A stretch of DNA of 64,000 nucleotides from Glaciecola sp. KUL10. Lineage in GTDB: Bacteria; Pseudomonadota; Gammaproteobacteria; Enterobacterales; Alteromonadaceae. The notes under the pieces are model-generated. The model was given only the letters and a program-made list of their open reading frames with translations. It did not search any database and was not told the DNA's origin. This document shows positions 28,160 to 37,728 of the stretch, piece by piece. The stretch covers positions 186,001-250,000 of the forward strand of contig NZ_BGNG01000002.1 of the NCBI RefSeq assembly GCF_003203515.1, read 5' to 3'. The position numbers and the translations under genes are program-made. How positions within the stretch are numbered: the stretch's first letter is position 1; the number at the start of each line of letters is the position of its first letter.

Positions 28160-30847
28160 GTGTCTCCATCAAGTGCAAGCACATTATTAAATGCTAGCGC
28201 CAGTGCTATGCTTGAGGTTGATTTTAATGGCTATATTTTGCAAGCAACCGACCCAATCGAAACAATTTTCGGCTATCAACCTGCAGAAATAGTGGGTAAG
28301 CATATCAATGTTTTGTTGCCTCATGAATTTCGTGAAAGACATTCAAAGGTGTTAGAGACTTATTTTACCAACCCTGAAGCTCGAAATATGGGAGAAGGAA
28401 ACTCATTCCCTGGTTTACATAAAGATCAGAGTAGTATAAATATCAGTATTGGCTTGTCATTACTCCATGGTGAGCAGAGCACTGTAGTGGTCACCATCAC
28501 TGAGTCTAATCGCTTACAAAGTCTTAAAGAGACACTCGCCAAGTCAAAGTCACTTGCTGCCACGCGATTAAAAGACAACACTCGTTTAACAACAATGTCT
28601 GAAACTTCTGATTCGGCAGTCCTTATCTTAAACGAAGACTTTACGATTGGGTGGGTTAACGGAGCTTTCATCAAGCATCTTGGATACGACAATCATGAGG
28701 TCATAAAAAAGCATCCTCTGTTTTGCTTGCACAAAGGCAACGATCCGTACGAAGTTAAAGGTTTTACCGATGCATTAGCGTCCACCTTCTCATTCAACGG
28801 TAAGCTTGCATTAAAGACAAAAGATGAAGAGAAAAAGTGGTTTAACGTCCACCTACATCCTTCGTTCGAGGGTTTCTCGTCGGTAGGGTTTGTCATGAAC
28901 CTATATGATGTAACACGAGAGATTGAGTTAGAACACGCCTTAAAACAAAACCAAGAAACGCTAGAAACGGTCGCTCGACTTTCGAAACTAGGGACTTGGG
29001 AGTTAGATATCATTAATCAGAAGCTCACATGGTCTCGACAGGTATATAATATTCATGAAATTCCTTTTGGCACGTTTGTCGAGGTCGATTCTGCAATCAA
29101 TTATTACGCACCACAGGCTCGCCCTATTATCCGTGAGGCTGTCGAAAACGGAATCGCAACAGGTCAGCATTGGGATCTAGAGCTGCCCTTTATTACTGCA
29201 AAAGACAGGCATATTTGGGTAAGAACAGTAGGTTATGCTGAATATGAAAATGGCGAAGCAGTGAGGCTGAAAGGGGCTTTTCAAGACATCACTGACTTAA
29301 AAGTTGCTGTTGAAAATGCAAATAAGGCCAATGCTGCCAAGAGTGCCTTTCTTGCCAATATGAGCCATGAAATACGTACACCCATTAACGGTGTGATCGG
29401 AATGGGCGAGTTGTTACTCAATTCAGATTTAAATAGTACGCAGTTTAATTATGCGAATTTGGTCAAGCAAAGCGCAGAATCTTTGCTCCACATTGTCAAT
29501 GACGTGCTTGATTACTCAAAGATTGAGGCTGGCAAGGTATCCATCGTTCCTACGGAATTTGATTTACGATACTTGATTGCCAATAAAACGGCTTTGCATG
29601 AGCATGCTGCGAAAATGAAGGGAATAAATTTTTCTACGTTTATAGATGAACGAATAGGAAGTTCGGTTTACGGAGACTCTCAGCGCATTGAGCAAGTGAT
29701 TACTAATCTTTGTGCAAACGCAATAAAATTTACCGACACCGGCGAAGTGATACTGAAGATTGAATATCTTGAAAAAGGAGCCCTTCGTTATAGCGTTTCC
29801 GATACTGGGATTGGTATTGATTCAGATAAAATTCCAATGCTGTTTAAAAAGTTTGAACAATTAGATTCTTCGTTTTCCCGCAAGTACGGTGGGACGGGTC
29901 TTGGACTGACTATTTGTCAGCAGTTAGTCGAATTGATGGATGGTAAAATTGGTGTCATTAGTGAGAAGGGGAAGGGTTCGCAGTTTTGGTTTGAACTCCC
30001 TATCGTCGAGAATAAAGGGGAATCTAGATCCTTAAAAGAGAAAGTAGAACTGCCAGCTGTACTTGTGCTCACGCATGAAGCTGCTTTGATCGATACCTGG
30101 CAAACGTTGAGCGAACAACACGACTTTGAAATGCTAGTGTTAACGCAAGCACAAATCGTGATCGAAATGCTTGTCAGCTCAAAACACTGGGAATATATAG
30201 TCGTATATGAAGGTGATTATGGCTTAGATAACAAACTGATACTGGCATCAATTTCAAGAAAGTTGGGTGCGAGTCAGAAGCTGTTTTTCATTGGCGACGA
30301 GTCGCTGGTGAAAGAGATCAAATCGCCGATCAAGCATATTGCTATCGATAAGCTAGTAAAGCAATCAAGTATGCAGATATCACAAGATGATATTCCTTTG
30401 TCTGATGCATACTTAACGGCTCGTTATCTGTCATATGTCTATGCAAAAGATAGTGTGACTGACAAGCCGAGTTTATCGGGTGTGAGTATTCTGGTTGCTG
30501 AAGATAATGATATTAATCAGGCTGTCTTTGAGGCTATGTTAGAAAAATACAGTGCCTCTATACACTTCGCCATGAACGGTCAGGAAGCATTAGATTTTAT
30601 TCGTAGTGGAGAACATATTGATTTGATTTTGATGGATTGCCAAATGCCCATCATGGATGGGTTTGAGGCAACCCGAACAATCAGAAATTTTGACAATCAT
30701 GCACTTAAAAATATACCAATTATTGCAGCAACTGCTCATGGGCATGCGGGTGATGTACAACGATGCTTTCAAGTCGGAATGAACGATTATTTAATCAAGC
30801 CTTTCAATCAAGAACAACTTTACAAAGTGATTCGCCGCAATCTATGA
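28160..30847 (+). CDS. Cytoplasmic hybrid histidine kinase with three PAS domains
   Basis: 895 residues, no membrane segment. PAS domains at about 8-115, 145-260 and 270-390; HisKA with His403 in NMSHEIRTPINGVIG; HATPase with NLCANAIKFT, SDTGIGID and GGTGLGLTI; a worn receiver-like region at about 635-735 without an acceptor Asp; and a complete receiver with Asp826 in LILMDCQMPIMDGFEAT. No output domain, so it must pass phosphate to a partner elsewhere. GTG start lies 4 bp after moaA and its stop overlaps the waaA start by 4 bp, so the three genes probably form one transcript. PAS cofactors cannot be told from sequence. Confidence 0.9.
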   Translation: MSPSSASTLLNASASAMLEVDFNGYILQATDPIETIFGYQPAEIVGKHINVLLPHEFRERHSKVLETYFTNPEARNMGEGNSFPGLHKDQSSINISIGLSLLHGEQSTVVVTITESNRLQSLKETLAKSKSLAATRLKDNTRLTTMSETSDSAVLILNEDFTIGWVNGAFIKHLGYDNHEVIKKHPLFCLHKGNDPYEVKGFTDALASTFSFNGKLALKTKDEEKKWFNVHLHPSFEGFSSVGFVMNLYDVTREIELEHALKQNQETLETVARLSKLGTWELDIINQKLTWSRQVYNIHEIPFGTFVEVDSAINYYAPQARPIIREAVENGIATGQHWDLELPFITAKDRHIWVRTVGYAEYENGEAVRLKGAFQDITDLKVAVENANKANAAKSAFLANMSHEIRTPINGVIGMGELLLNSDLNSTQFNYANLVKQSAESLLHIVNDVLDYSKIEAGKVSIVPTEFDLRYLIANKTALHEHAAKMKGINFSTFIDERIGSSVYGDSQRIEQVITNLCANAIKFTDTGEVILKIEYLEKGALRYSVSDTGIGIDSDKIPMLFKKFEQLDSSFSRKYGGTGLGLTICQQLVELMDGKIGVISEKGKGSQFWFELPIVENKGESRSLKEKVELPAVLVLTHEAALIDTWQTLSEQHDFEMLVLTQAQIVIEMLVSSKHWEYIVVYEGDYGLDNKLILASISRKLGASQKLFFIGDESLVKEIKSPIKHIAIDKLVKQSSMQISQDDIPLSDAYLTARYLSYVYAKDSVTDKPSLSGVSILVAEDNDINQAVFEAMLEKYSASIHFAMNGQEALDFIRSGEHIDLILMDCQMPIMDGFEATRTIRNFDNHALKNIPIIAATAHGHAGDVQRCFQVGMNDYLIKPFNQEQLYKVIRRNL

Positions 30848-32148
30848 AACTGAGCTACCGACACAAATGGTACCATTTCATTTGGCGATGGTTGTATAGT
30901 CTGGTTTTACTAGCATTAAGCCCTATATTTTTAATTAAATTGTTTTCAAAAAAAGCTGATAGCAGCAGCTTAGAGTGGCACAAGAATCGTCAGCGTTTTG
31001 GTATTTATCCAAAAAATTTCAAGCCAAATGGATTGCTCATTCACTGCGTATCAATGGGTGAAGTCAATGCAGCTGAAGGGGTTGTTAGGGGCTTGATTAA
31101 GTCACATCCAAGTATACCCATTACGCTTACTTGCACTTCAATTACTGGCGCACAACAAGCCGTGCGATTGTATGGTAATTTAGTTCAACATGCGTTCTTA
31201 CCTATCGATTTTCCACTTTTCAATCATTTAATGTTAACTCGATTACAGCCTAAGGGCTTGATCATTACTGAAGTTGAAGTTTGGCCAAACCTTGTACACC
31301 AATGTTATGTACACAAGATTCCTAAAATACTAATTAATGCGCGAATGACATCGCGCTCTTTGACGAATTATAAAAAACTAGCATTTCTTTACAGGCCCAC
31401 ACTACGAAAATTCGACGCAATATGTGCCCAAGGTCAGCTCGATTTTGAAAACTTCATCAATTTAGGTGTTTACAAACGCCAATTACACTTGAGCAATAAC
31501 TTAAAATTTGACTTAACCGCGAGTGTGGAAGATGAAGGTAAGGCTAACATGTTTGCAGAGACTTTTGGTGTTGAGAATAGAACTGTTTTACTTGGTGCTT
31601 CGACTCATGAAGGAGAAGAAAAGGCACTTCTCAAGGTATTCAAAAAGCTCAAATGCACACATGATGATCTGCTATTGATATTGGTTCCTCGTTACCCTCA
31701 CAGATTTGAAGAAGTAGCTATACTAGTCAATGCAATGGGCTTTCAATCAACCACAGTAAGTGCAAAAAATACTGAAAAGCACAACGATGTTATCGTCGTC
31801 GATCAAATGGGAATGTTAAAAGCGATGTACCGTGTTTCTACATTGTGTTTTGTTGGCGGAAGTCTTGTCGACAGGGGGGGGCACAACCCTCTAGAAGCTG
31901 CTTTGTACCACGTTCCAATATGCATGGGGCCAAGTACATTTAATAATCCATTGATCGTTAGCGCTCTTACAAAGGCACAAGCGTTGGACATTGTAAATGA
32001 TGAAGACTCCCTTTTTAATTCATTAGATACGCTTTTGAACGACCTTATTGAGGCGCAGGCTAGGGGAGAGAAGGGTCATAAAGTCATTGAAAGTAATGCT
32101 GGTGCCACTCAAAAAACCTTGGCCATTATCGAAGAATCGATTGCTTAA
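30844..32148 (+). CDS. waaA: 3-deoxy-D-manno-octulosonic acid (Kdo) transferase
   Basis: 434 residues from the ATG at 30844, which overlaps the kinase stop codon. N-terminal membrane anchor (WLYSLVLLALSPIFLIKLF), then a GT-B fold with the catalytic Glu in VSMGEVNAAEG, the ITEVEVWPN motif, and GASTHEGEE plus GGSLVDRGGHNPLEAA in the CMP-Kdo-binding domain. Adds Kdo to lipid IVA on the cytoplasmic face of the inner membrane; essential for lipopolysaccharide core. Length is normal. Being last in an operon after a hybrid kinase is unusual for waaA. Confidence 0.95.
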   Translation: MKLSYRHKWYHFIWRWLYSLVLLALSPIFLIKLFSKKADSSSLEWHKNRQRFGIYPKNFKPNGLLIHCVSMGEVNAAEGVVRGLIKSHPSIPITLTCTSITGAQQAVRLYGNLVQHAFLPIDFPLFNHLMLTRLQPKGLIITEVEVWPNLVHQCYVHKIPKILINARMTSRSLTNYKKLAFLYRPTLRKFDAICAQGQLDFENFINLGVYKRQLHLSNNLKFDLTASVEDEGKANMFAETFGVENRTVLLGASTHEGEEKALLKVFKKLKCTHDDLLLILVPRYPHRFEEVAILVNAMGFQSTTVSAKNTEKHNDVIVVDQMGMLKAMYRVSTLCFVGGSLVDRGGHNPLEAALYHVPICMGPSTFNNPLIVSALTKAQALDIVNDEDSLFNSLDTLLNDLIEAQARGEKGHKVIESNAGATQKTLAIIEESIA

Positions 32149-32327
32149 GTCTTGTTTGTGTTTACCTTTCGGCGACCAAAAATAGCCATCCATGCACTTC
32201 CTTCAAGAAGGAAACCCAAGATAACAAGAATAAAGGCCCCTGATTTAATGCCCATTGAGTAAAATGTAATTGCTGCAAAGATAAGCGCTAAAAAAACTGC
32301 AAACCTAACAAAACCATTGCGTAACAT
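32145..32327 (-). CDS. Small hypothetical membrane protein
   Basis: 60 residues with two hydrophobic helices (about 8-25 and 29-50) and basic ends (FGRRKVNTNK). Convergent with waaA, overlapping by 4 bp at the stops. The hydrophobic pattern over the full length and codon use support a real gene, but no family is recognised. Confidence 0.5.
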   Translation of the reverse strand: MLRNGFVRFAVFLALIFAAITFYSMGIKSGAFILVILGFLLEGSAWMAIFGRRKVNTNKT

Positions 32328-32629
32328 GAGGCAACCCTACGAAATATGTGCGTCATCATAACTTATTAACTTTTCGGAATATTAGCAATTCATTAAATGT
32401 AAGTAATTATTTTAGAGTGAAGCAAATAAAGACACATACCATGGTATATATCTATATTAGGTGCCGCTAATCAAATACATGTAGAATGTAAAAGACGCTT
32501 AGGGCTAGAATTTATGAGTAACAAGACAACTATATTCGAGTTATCTTAAGCGCTAATCTCGGCTAATATGTCAAACACATGAAGTGTACTTAGTGCGTTT
32601 TGTTAAATTAAAGGAATGAAATCTGGTCA
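32328..32629. other. Intergenic region before the CSS-EAL gene
   Basis: 302 bp, AT-rich. It contains a 12-bp perfect palindrome ATACCATGGTAT at 32436-32447 that could be a regulator site, and AAGGA at 32611-32615, rather far from the next start codon. No gene or RNA is recognised. Confidence 0.5.
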
Positions 32630-34162
32630 ATGCAACGGTCTATTGCTAGTTTCTTGTTAGTATTTTTCTTGAGCACTGCTTTTGCCGCTCTTTGCATGAC
32701 CGTTGTTAGCTGGGTTGGAATACAACAAGTTAAGGGCGAGCAACTACGTTTCTCTGAGCGTTATTTGGCAAAACTTGCAGAAATAAGTACTGAAACAACT
32801 TCCACTTTGACTCGCTTAAACCGCTCGCCAAACGTTGAATGCAACAAAGAATTTTTAATCTTCTTGCGACAAATCATGTTCCAATCTACCTACATAAAAG
32901 ATATAGGATATTTTTATGATGGGAAAGTTCAGTGTACAACCGGTCTTGGCATAATTGACGGCGTAATTGAAGAACCCTCTCCTGATTTTATCACTAGTCG
33001 TGGATTTGCAATTTGGACAAACTCAGAGCTTGAATTATTTCAAAAAGATTACTCGGCGTTTGCTACCAAGTTAAATCGTTTCAATATTATTACTGACCAA
33101 AATGATGTCGCTATTGAAGGTATGGCTCCCTATCGTTACCAACTTGTCTATAGTGAAAACGGTGATTTTTTCCCCATGCTGGGTGAAAGTAACCTTTATC
33201 AAAATCTAATTCGTGGCGATTTGAGTTTAGGTATGACTCGATTTGGTGTCACCCTATGTGATCAAAAATTCCCGTTTTGTATCGCGACAGTCACGGACAT
33301 ATTTAGTTTTATAACCACCAAAGTTGTGATGTTGTGGTTTTTGTTCTTTGTGTTGTTTTGGTTTATCGGATTTCTTATTCTTTCAAGAGTGTTTGAGTGG
33401 TATTTTTCTGTACCTCAACGGGTTAGAAGGGGACTAAAAACGGGAGCATATTACCCTTTATTTCAACCTATAGTATGCCTTTACACTGGTCGCATTATAG
33501 GCTGTGAGATGCTAGCCCGCTTTAAAGACTCAAAAGGGGTATTGTATCCGGATGAATTTATACCCATGATTTCAAAGCTGAAATTGACAAAACGTTTCAC
33601 TGCGCAGTTGATGTCACGATCTTTAAGTATTTTGGATAAAGAATCAAATATCCCCACAAACTTTAAAGTTAATTTTAATGTTTTTCCGTGTGATATTAAT
33701 GAACAAAATGTCGAAGAAGCCATTCGAATGGGACTTTTAAAGAGTCGATTTGCGATATGCTTTGAGCTGACTGAAGACGAGGCGCTTGATAATGCTCAGG
33801 CGCTTAGCAATATTGATGTACTGCGTGAGCAAGGCGTGCAGGTAGCAATTGATGATTTTGGTACTGGCTATGCAAACCTTGGACAGTTGCAAAAGTTTAA
33901 GTTTGACACACTGAAAATCGATCGTTCTTTTGTCATTTCACTAGAAGAAAAAAGTGTGAAATCTACCTTAATCCCATATATCGTTTCATTAGCAAAACAG
34001 CTAGAAGTAGAGATCGTCGCAGAAGGCATAGAGACACGCCGACAACAGCAAGCACTCTTGGACTTTGGCGTTGCGCAAGGGCAGGGGTGGTTGTTTGGTA
34101 AACCAATGCCCGCCCAAGCTTTAGCTAGCCTCTTAAAAGGACAAAAAGAGCTTAATATATGA
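32630..34162 (+). CDS. CSS-motif/EAL c-di-GMP phosphodiesterase
   Basis: 510 residues. Membrane helix at about 7-30, periplasmic CSS domain to about 225, second helix at about 230-255, then an EAL domain (about 265-505). The periplasmic domain keeps the first Cys (NVECNKEF) but the name motif is CTTG instead of CSS. In this family the two cysteines form a redox-sensitive disulfide that controls activity. Catalytic residues of EAL are present: CEMLARF (EML in place of EAL), Asn in NFNVFP, FELTEDE, DDFGTGY, LKIDRSF, AEGIET. Active hydrolysis of c-di-GMP to pGpG is expected. Confidence 0.9.
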   Translation: MQRSIASFLLVFFLSTAFAALCMTVVSWVGIQQVKGEQLRFSERYLAKLAEISTETTSTLTRLNRSPNVECNKEFLIFLRQIMFQSTYIKDIGYFYDGKVQCTTGLGIIDGVIEEPSPDFITSRGFAIWTNSELELFQKDYSAFATKLNRFNIITDQNDVAIEGMAPYRYQLVYSENGDFFPMLGESNLYQNLIRGDLSLGMTRFGVTLCDQKFPFCIATVTDIFSFITTKVVMLWFLFFVLFWFIGFLILSRVFEWYFSVPQRVRRGLKTGAYYPLFQPIVCLYTGRIIGCEMLARFKDSKGVLYPDEFIPMISKLKLTKRFTAQLMSRSLSILDKESNIPTNFKVNFNVFPCDINEQNVEEAIRMGLLKSRFAICFELTEDEALDNAQALSNIDVLREQGVQVAIDDFGTGYANLGQLQKFKFDTLKIDRSFVISLEEKSVKSTLIPYIVSLAKQLEVEIVAEGIETRRQQQALLDFGVAQGQGWLFGKPMPAQALASLLKGQKELNI

Positions 34163-34167
34163 AGCGT

Positions 34168-35016
34168 TTACGAAAATACCAAAGTTTTGTGCTGATGGAT
34201 AATCACACGTTCTTCTAGGTGGTAACGCAGACCATTTGCCAGTGCATTGACTTCGCATCGTTTGCCTTTTCTAACCATATCAAGTGCGGAGTCGCTATGA
34301 CTGATGCGCATTACTTCTTGTTCTATGATTGGCCCCTCATCCAAGTCAGATGTAACATAATGACATGTAGCGCCTATCAATTTAACGCCCCTATCATATG
34401 CTTGCTTATATGGCTTAGCGCCTGCGAATGAGGGTAAGAAGCTGTGATGGATATTGATAATCTTCCCTGCCAATTTTTGACATAAATAGTCTGGAATAAT
34501 CTGCATGAAGCGCGCAAGCACCGTTAGTTCAATTTCATAGTCTTCTAACAGCTTTTCAATCTTTTCAAAAGCAGCAGCTTTGTCTGAAAAATCGACCAAG
34601 TAAAACGGGATCTTATACCAATCCGCGTATTGCTTCATTTCTTCGTGATTAGCAATGATACAAGGAATGTCACACTGAAGTTCGCCGGTGTGCCAACGAT
34701 GAAGTACATCATTGAGACAATGAGATTCTTTGCTGGCTAAAAGCGCTACTTTCGCCTTTTTGCTAGAGTCACTTAGTCTCCATTTCATGTCATATTGTTG
34801 CGCAAGTTGGGCAAACTCTTTACTAAAATTGTGATAGTCGAGCTGTAATGAATCTGCTGCTATTTCATGACGCATGAAAAAGCGGTTAACCGCCAAATCA
34901 GTATGATGACTGGCTTCTAATATATTCGCATCGTGTTGAGATAAGAATTGCGATACGGCAGCTACCAGACCAGTTTGATCTGGGCAATCAATGACGAGGC
35001 GAAATGTTTGCTTCAC
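34168..35016 (-). CDS. purU: Formyltetrahydrofolate deformylase
   Basis: 282 residues from a GTG at 35016 that follows AAGGA; two upstream ATGs (35046, 35061) lack such a site and would exceed the usual 280 residues. N-terminal ACT domain (LVIDCPDQTGLVAAVSQFL) and a formyltransferase-like domain with the catalytic Asn-His-Asp set: NIHHSFLPSF, and TSDLDEGPIIEQEV. Converts 10-formyl-THF to THF and formate, feeding PurT and balancing C1 pools. ACT domain binds glycine and methionine in E. coli. Monocistronic, divergent from the 57-residue ORF. Confidence 0.94.
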   Translation of the reverse strand: MKQTFRLVIDCPDQTGLVAAVSQFLSQHDANILEASHHTDLAVNRFFMRHEIAADSLQLDYHNFSKEFAQLAQQYDMKWRLSDSSKKAKVALLASKESHCLNDVLHRWHTGELQCDIPCIIANHEEMKQYADWYKIPFYLVDFSDKAAAFEKIEKLLEDYEIELTVLARFMQIIPDYLCQKLAGKIINIHHSFLPSFAGAKPYKQAYDRGVKLIGATCHYVTSDLDEGPIIEQEVMRISHSDSALDMVRKGKRCEVNALANGLRYHLEERVIIHQHKTLVFS

Positions 35017-35131
35017 GTTATATCCTTTTATTTGTTGCTTAGTCATTATTCGTCTGACCAAGAAATAATCTACTTTTCAGAAAAGTCGATATAAGACTAC
35101 AGTATTATATACTTATTCAAGAGACTCAGTT

Positions 35132-35305
35132 ATGCCAGCGTATATTGAAAAGGCAATAAAGGCTTATTGCGACGAGCATCAAACTTCATGCGCAAGGGAC
35201 ACTGCAAAACAAGTATTATTAGAAGCCGGATTTACTCACAATGATCTTGCAAACCTACTCACTTCTGATTGTGATGAGTATAACCTTTATCTTTTTGCCG
35301 CCTAA
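35132..35305 (+). CDS. Short hypothetical ORF (57 residues)
   Basis: ATG behind GAGA, 57 codons, three cysteines (Cys13, Cys20, Cys47) and a helical, acidic composition (QVLLEAGFTHNDLANLL). It lies between divergent purU and phaB, and third-position base use looks coding. Family not recognised. Could be a conserved small cytoplasmic protein; may also be chance. Confidence 0.4.
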   Translation: MPAYIEKAIKAYCDEHQTSCARDTAKQVLLEAGFTHNDLANLLTSDCDEYNLYLFAA

Positions 35306-35507
35306 TAAATAAAACGACTTATTTATTTGTATCGTTAGTTGTTAGCCCGCAACTCGTCAAAAAATCATGACCGAGATCAATAGATATTGGTTTTTCCTAG
35401 TATTTTATTATTTCTCCTACCAAGGTCGCATTACTGTCATTTTTCTATTAGATTATAACTGACCGTTATTCGGTTTGATTAATCATTTTAATAAGGAAGT
35501 GTCAAAA

Positions 35508-36230
35508 ATGGCAAAAGTAGCATTAGTAACGGGCGGAACTCGCGGTATCGGTGAAGCCATCTGTAACACACTCAAGAATAAAGGCTATAAAGTTGTCGCG
35601 AATTACGGTGGTAACGATCAAAAAGCGCAAGAGTTTACTGAAAGAACGGGTATACCAGCTGTTAAATTTGATGTATCAGATTTCGAAGCTACACAAACTG
35701 CGATCCAACAGATTGAAGTAGATTTTGGTCCAGTGGAAGTGCTTATTAACAACGCGGGTATTACGCGCGACGGTACAATGCATAGAATGTCATTTGATAA
35801 CTGGGACGCAGTTATACAGACTAACTTAGCGTCTTGCTTTAATACTTGTAAGGCGGTTATTGACGGTATGCGCGCTCGTAATTTTGGTCGTATTATCAAT
35901 GTTGGTTCTGTCAACGGACAAGCAGGTCAGTATGGCCAAGTAAACTATGCTGCGGCAAAATCAGGCATTCATGGTTTTACCAAAGCACTTGCACTTGAAG
36001 GTGCTGGTAAAGGTATTACAGTCAATGCAATTGCACCAGGATATGTCGATACTGACATGGTTCGTGCTGTCCCAGAAGATGTACTTGCTAAAATTATTAA
36101 AACTATTCCTGTTGGGCGTTTGGGTAAACCTGAAGATATTGCAAATGCAGTAGCCTTTCTAATTGATGACGAATCTGGTTTTATAACGGGTTCAACGCTC
36201 TCAATTAATGGCGGTCAACATATGTACTAG
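35508..36230 (+). CDS. phaB: Acetoacetyl-CoA reductase
   Basis: 240 residues from ATG 35508 (AAGGAAG upstream). Short-chain dehydrogenase with TGGTRGIGEAI cofactor loop, NNAGITRDG, catalytic Ser in NVGSVNGQAGQ and YAAAK Tyr-Lys pair. The sequence DNWDAVIQTNLASCFN and the C-terminal GGQHMY tail fit the PhaB group rather than FabG. Uses NADPH to make (R)-3-hydroxybutyryl-CoA, the monomer for PhaC at 46219-47997. No thiolase phaA is adjacent. Ends in its own terminator. Confidence 0.92.
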   Translation: MAKVALVTGGTRGIGEAICNTLKNKGYKVVANYGGNDQKAQEFTERTGIPAVKFDVSDFEATQTAIQQIEVDFGPVEVLINNAGITRDGTMHRMSFDNWDAVIQTNLASCFNTCKAVIDGMRARNFGRIINVGSVNGQAGQYGQVNYAAAKSGIHGFTKALALEGAGKGITVNAIAPGYVDTDMVRAVPEDVLAKIIKTIPVGRLGKPEDIANAVAFLIDDESGFITGSTLSINGGQHMY

Positions 36231-36241
36231 GCGTTTGACGC

Positions 36242-36268
36242 AAAAAAGGAGCTTATAGCTCCTTTTTT
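36242..36268 (+). terminator. Terminator after phaB
   Basis: Stem AAAAAAGGAGC / GCTCCTTTTTT with a TTATA loop; 12 bp after the phaB stop. The symmetric A/T flanks let it work for the convergent transglycosylase too. Confidence 0.92.
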
Positions 36269-36300
36269 ATTAGGTATACCTAGCGCAACAAATATTCGGG

Positions 36301-37527
36301 TTAGTTACGATCGGCACCCATTATAGCGTTGAGCGTTTCTGGAGATGGAAAGCCATCTGCAATCAATCCATTCGCTGCTTGAAACTCCCTAATACCTGCA
36401 CGTGTGCTAGGGCCAATTATTCCATCGGCTCCGCCTACATCGAAACCTGATTTATTTAATGCCCGTTGCATGTTTGCCATTTCAGCAATGCTGTACCTAG
36501 GCAATTCAGGTAAAGGCTTACTTAAACCTACACCTCCTGCAATTTGTGTCGCTAATTGGCCAACCGCAATGCCATAAAACTCTGAGTTATTCCAACGTAA
36601 AATTATTTTAAAGTTATGATATGCGATAAATGCTGGTCCTTTGTGTCCCGCGGGAACCAGCAGTTTTGCGGGGATATCTAAATTACCTAAACTGCTGCCA
36701 TCTGTTTTCGCGATTCCCATGTCTGACCATTCATTTAAAGAACGATATTGCTTATTGGCTTGTGTGAAATCAAAGTTGTTTGGCAATATGACTTCTCTTC
36801 CCCATCGCAAACCAGGTTTCCATCCAAGTTTCCAAAGAAAGTTAGCTGCTGAGGCAAGTGCATCTTTTTCGCTATTCCAAAGGTCAATTTGATCATCACC
36901 GTCGCCATCAATTGCATAATTCGTATAAGCTGTAGGCATAAATTGCGTATGCCCCATTGCGCCAGCCCATGAGCCTTGCATGTTTTGTTTGCTTAAACCT
37001 TGAGAATCCATCAATTTTAGAGCAAGCAACAACTCGTTAGTGAAGTAATCGCTACGACGGTAGTCACACGCAAGCGTTGCTAGTGAATCAAGCGTTGACA
37101 TTTTACCTTTGTAGCCGCCAAAGTTTGTTTCTAATCCCCAAAAAGATAGTAAGTAGTGGCCAGGTATTCCATAAGTTTTAGTCAACTCTCGTAAAAAGTC
37201 TTTGTGCTTTACAAGCATTTCTCGACCTTTGTTTATTCTCCAATCATTCACTCTTTTGCTGAAGTAATTGGGGAAAGTGGTGACGAATTCTGGTTGACTA
37301 CTGTCTAACTCGATGACGCGTTTCACAAAGGATAAACTTGGAATCTCATCTCTAATTCGCTCATCGGAGACACCGGCTTCTTTAGCTTTAACTGCAAGCT
37401 CAGATAGGCACTGGGCAAATCCAGCTTGATTGTCACTAATGCGCTTCGCTAATTTCTCGGGTGTCATTGCTTGTAATGACAGTGAAAAGAAAGTGATGCC
37501 GATAGACACCAGAACGGTTTTGTTCAT
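36301..37527 (-). CDS. MltB-like lytic murein transglycosylase with peptidoglycan-binding domain
   Basis: 408 residues from the ATG at 37527, chosen because it gives a clean signal peptide (MNKTVLVSIGITFFSLSLQA). ATG at 37563 is a possible alternative. The lytic domain has the catalytic Glu in WGLETNFGGYKG and the MltB-type motif WAGAMGHTQFMPTAY; a C-terminal PG_binding_1 domain (LNKSGFDVGGADGIIGPSTRAGIREFQ) anchors it to the wall. Cleaves the MurNAc-GlcNAc bond with 1,6-anhydro product, periplasmic. Lies between PHA genes without apparent functional link. Confidence 0.92.
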   Translation of the reverse strand: MNKTVLVSIGITFFSLSLQAMTPEKLAKRISDNQAGFAQCLSELAVKAKEAGVSDERIRDEIPSLSFVKRVIELDSSQPEFVTTFPNYFSKRVNDWRINKGREMLVKHKDFLRELTKTYGIPGHYLLSFWGLETNFGGYKGKMSTLDSLATLACDYRRSDYFTNELLLALKLMDSQGLSKQNMQGSWAGAMGHTQFMPTAYTNYAIDGDGDDQIDLWNSEKDALASAANFLWKLGWKPGLRWGREVILPNNFDFTQANKQYRSLNEWSDMGIAKTDGSSLGNLDIPAKLLVPAGHKGPAFIAYHNFKIILRWNNSEFYGIAVGQLATQIAGGVGLSKPLPELPRYSIAEMANMQRALNKSGFDVGGADGIIGPSTRAGIREFQAANGLIADGFPSPETLNAIMGADRN

Positions 37528-37670
37528 TGTCCAATTTAGGGTTCCTAGAAAGGCTTGTTTCATTCCATTTTTACCTGATGTTATAGGGTACGTAAGGAGC
37601 GTCATTGATATGGCATTGATTATAACCCCAAGACCACTGCAACGTGTTGTTTTATTTGACTGTAAAAACA

Positions 37671-37698
37671 AAAAAAGTGCCATTGCGAGGCACTTTTT
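37671..37698 (-). terminator. Terminator after phaZ
   Basis: Hairpin of AAAAAGTGCC with GGCACTTTTT around a 7-nt loop, 31 bp beyond the phaZ stop on the minus strand. T-rich on both sides. Confidence 0.85.
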
Positions 37699-37728
37699 AT
37701 TTCACTAAATTTGACGTCGATAAGTCAA

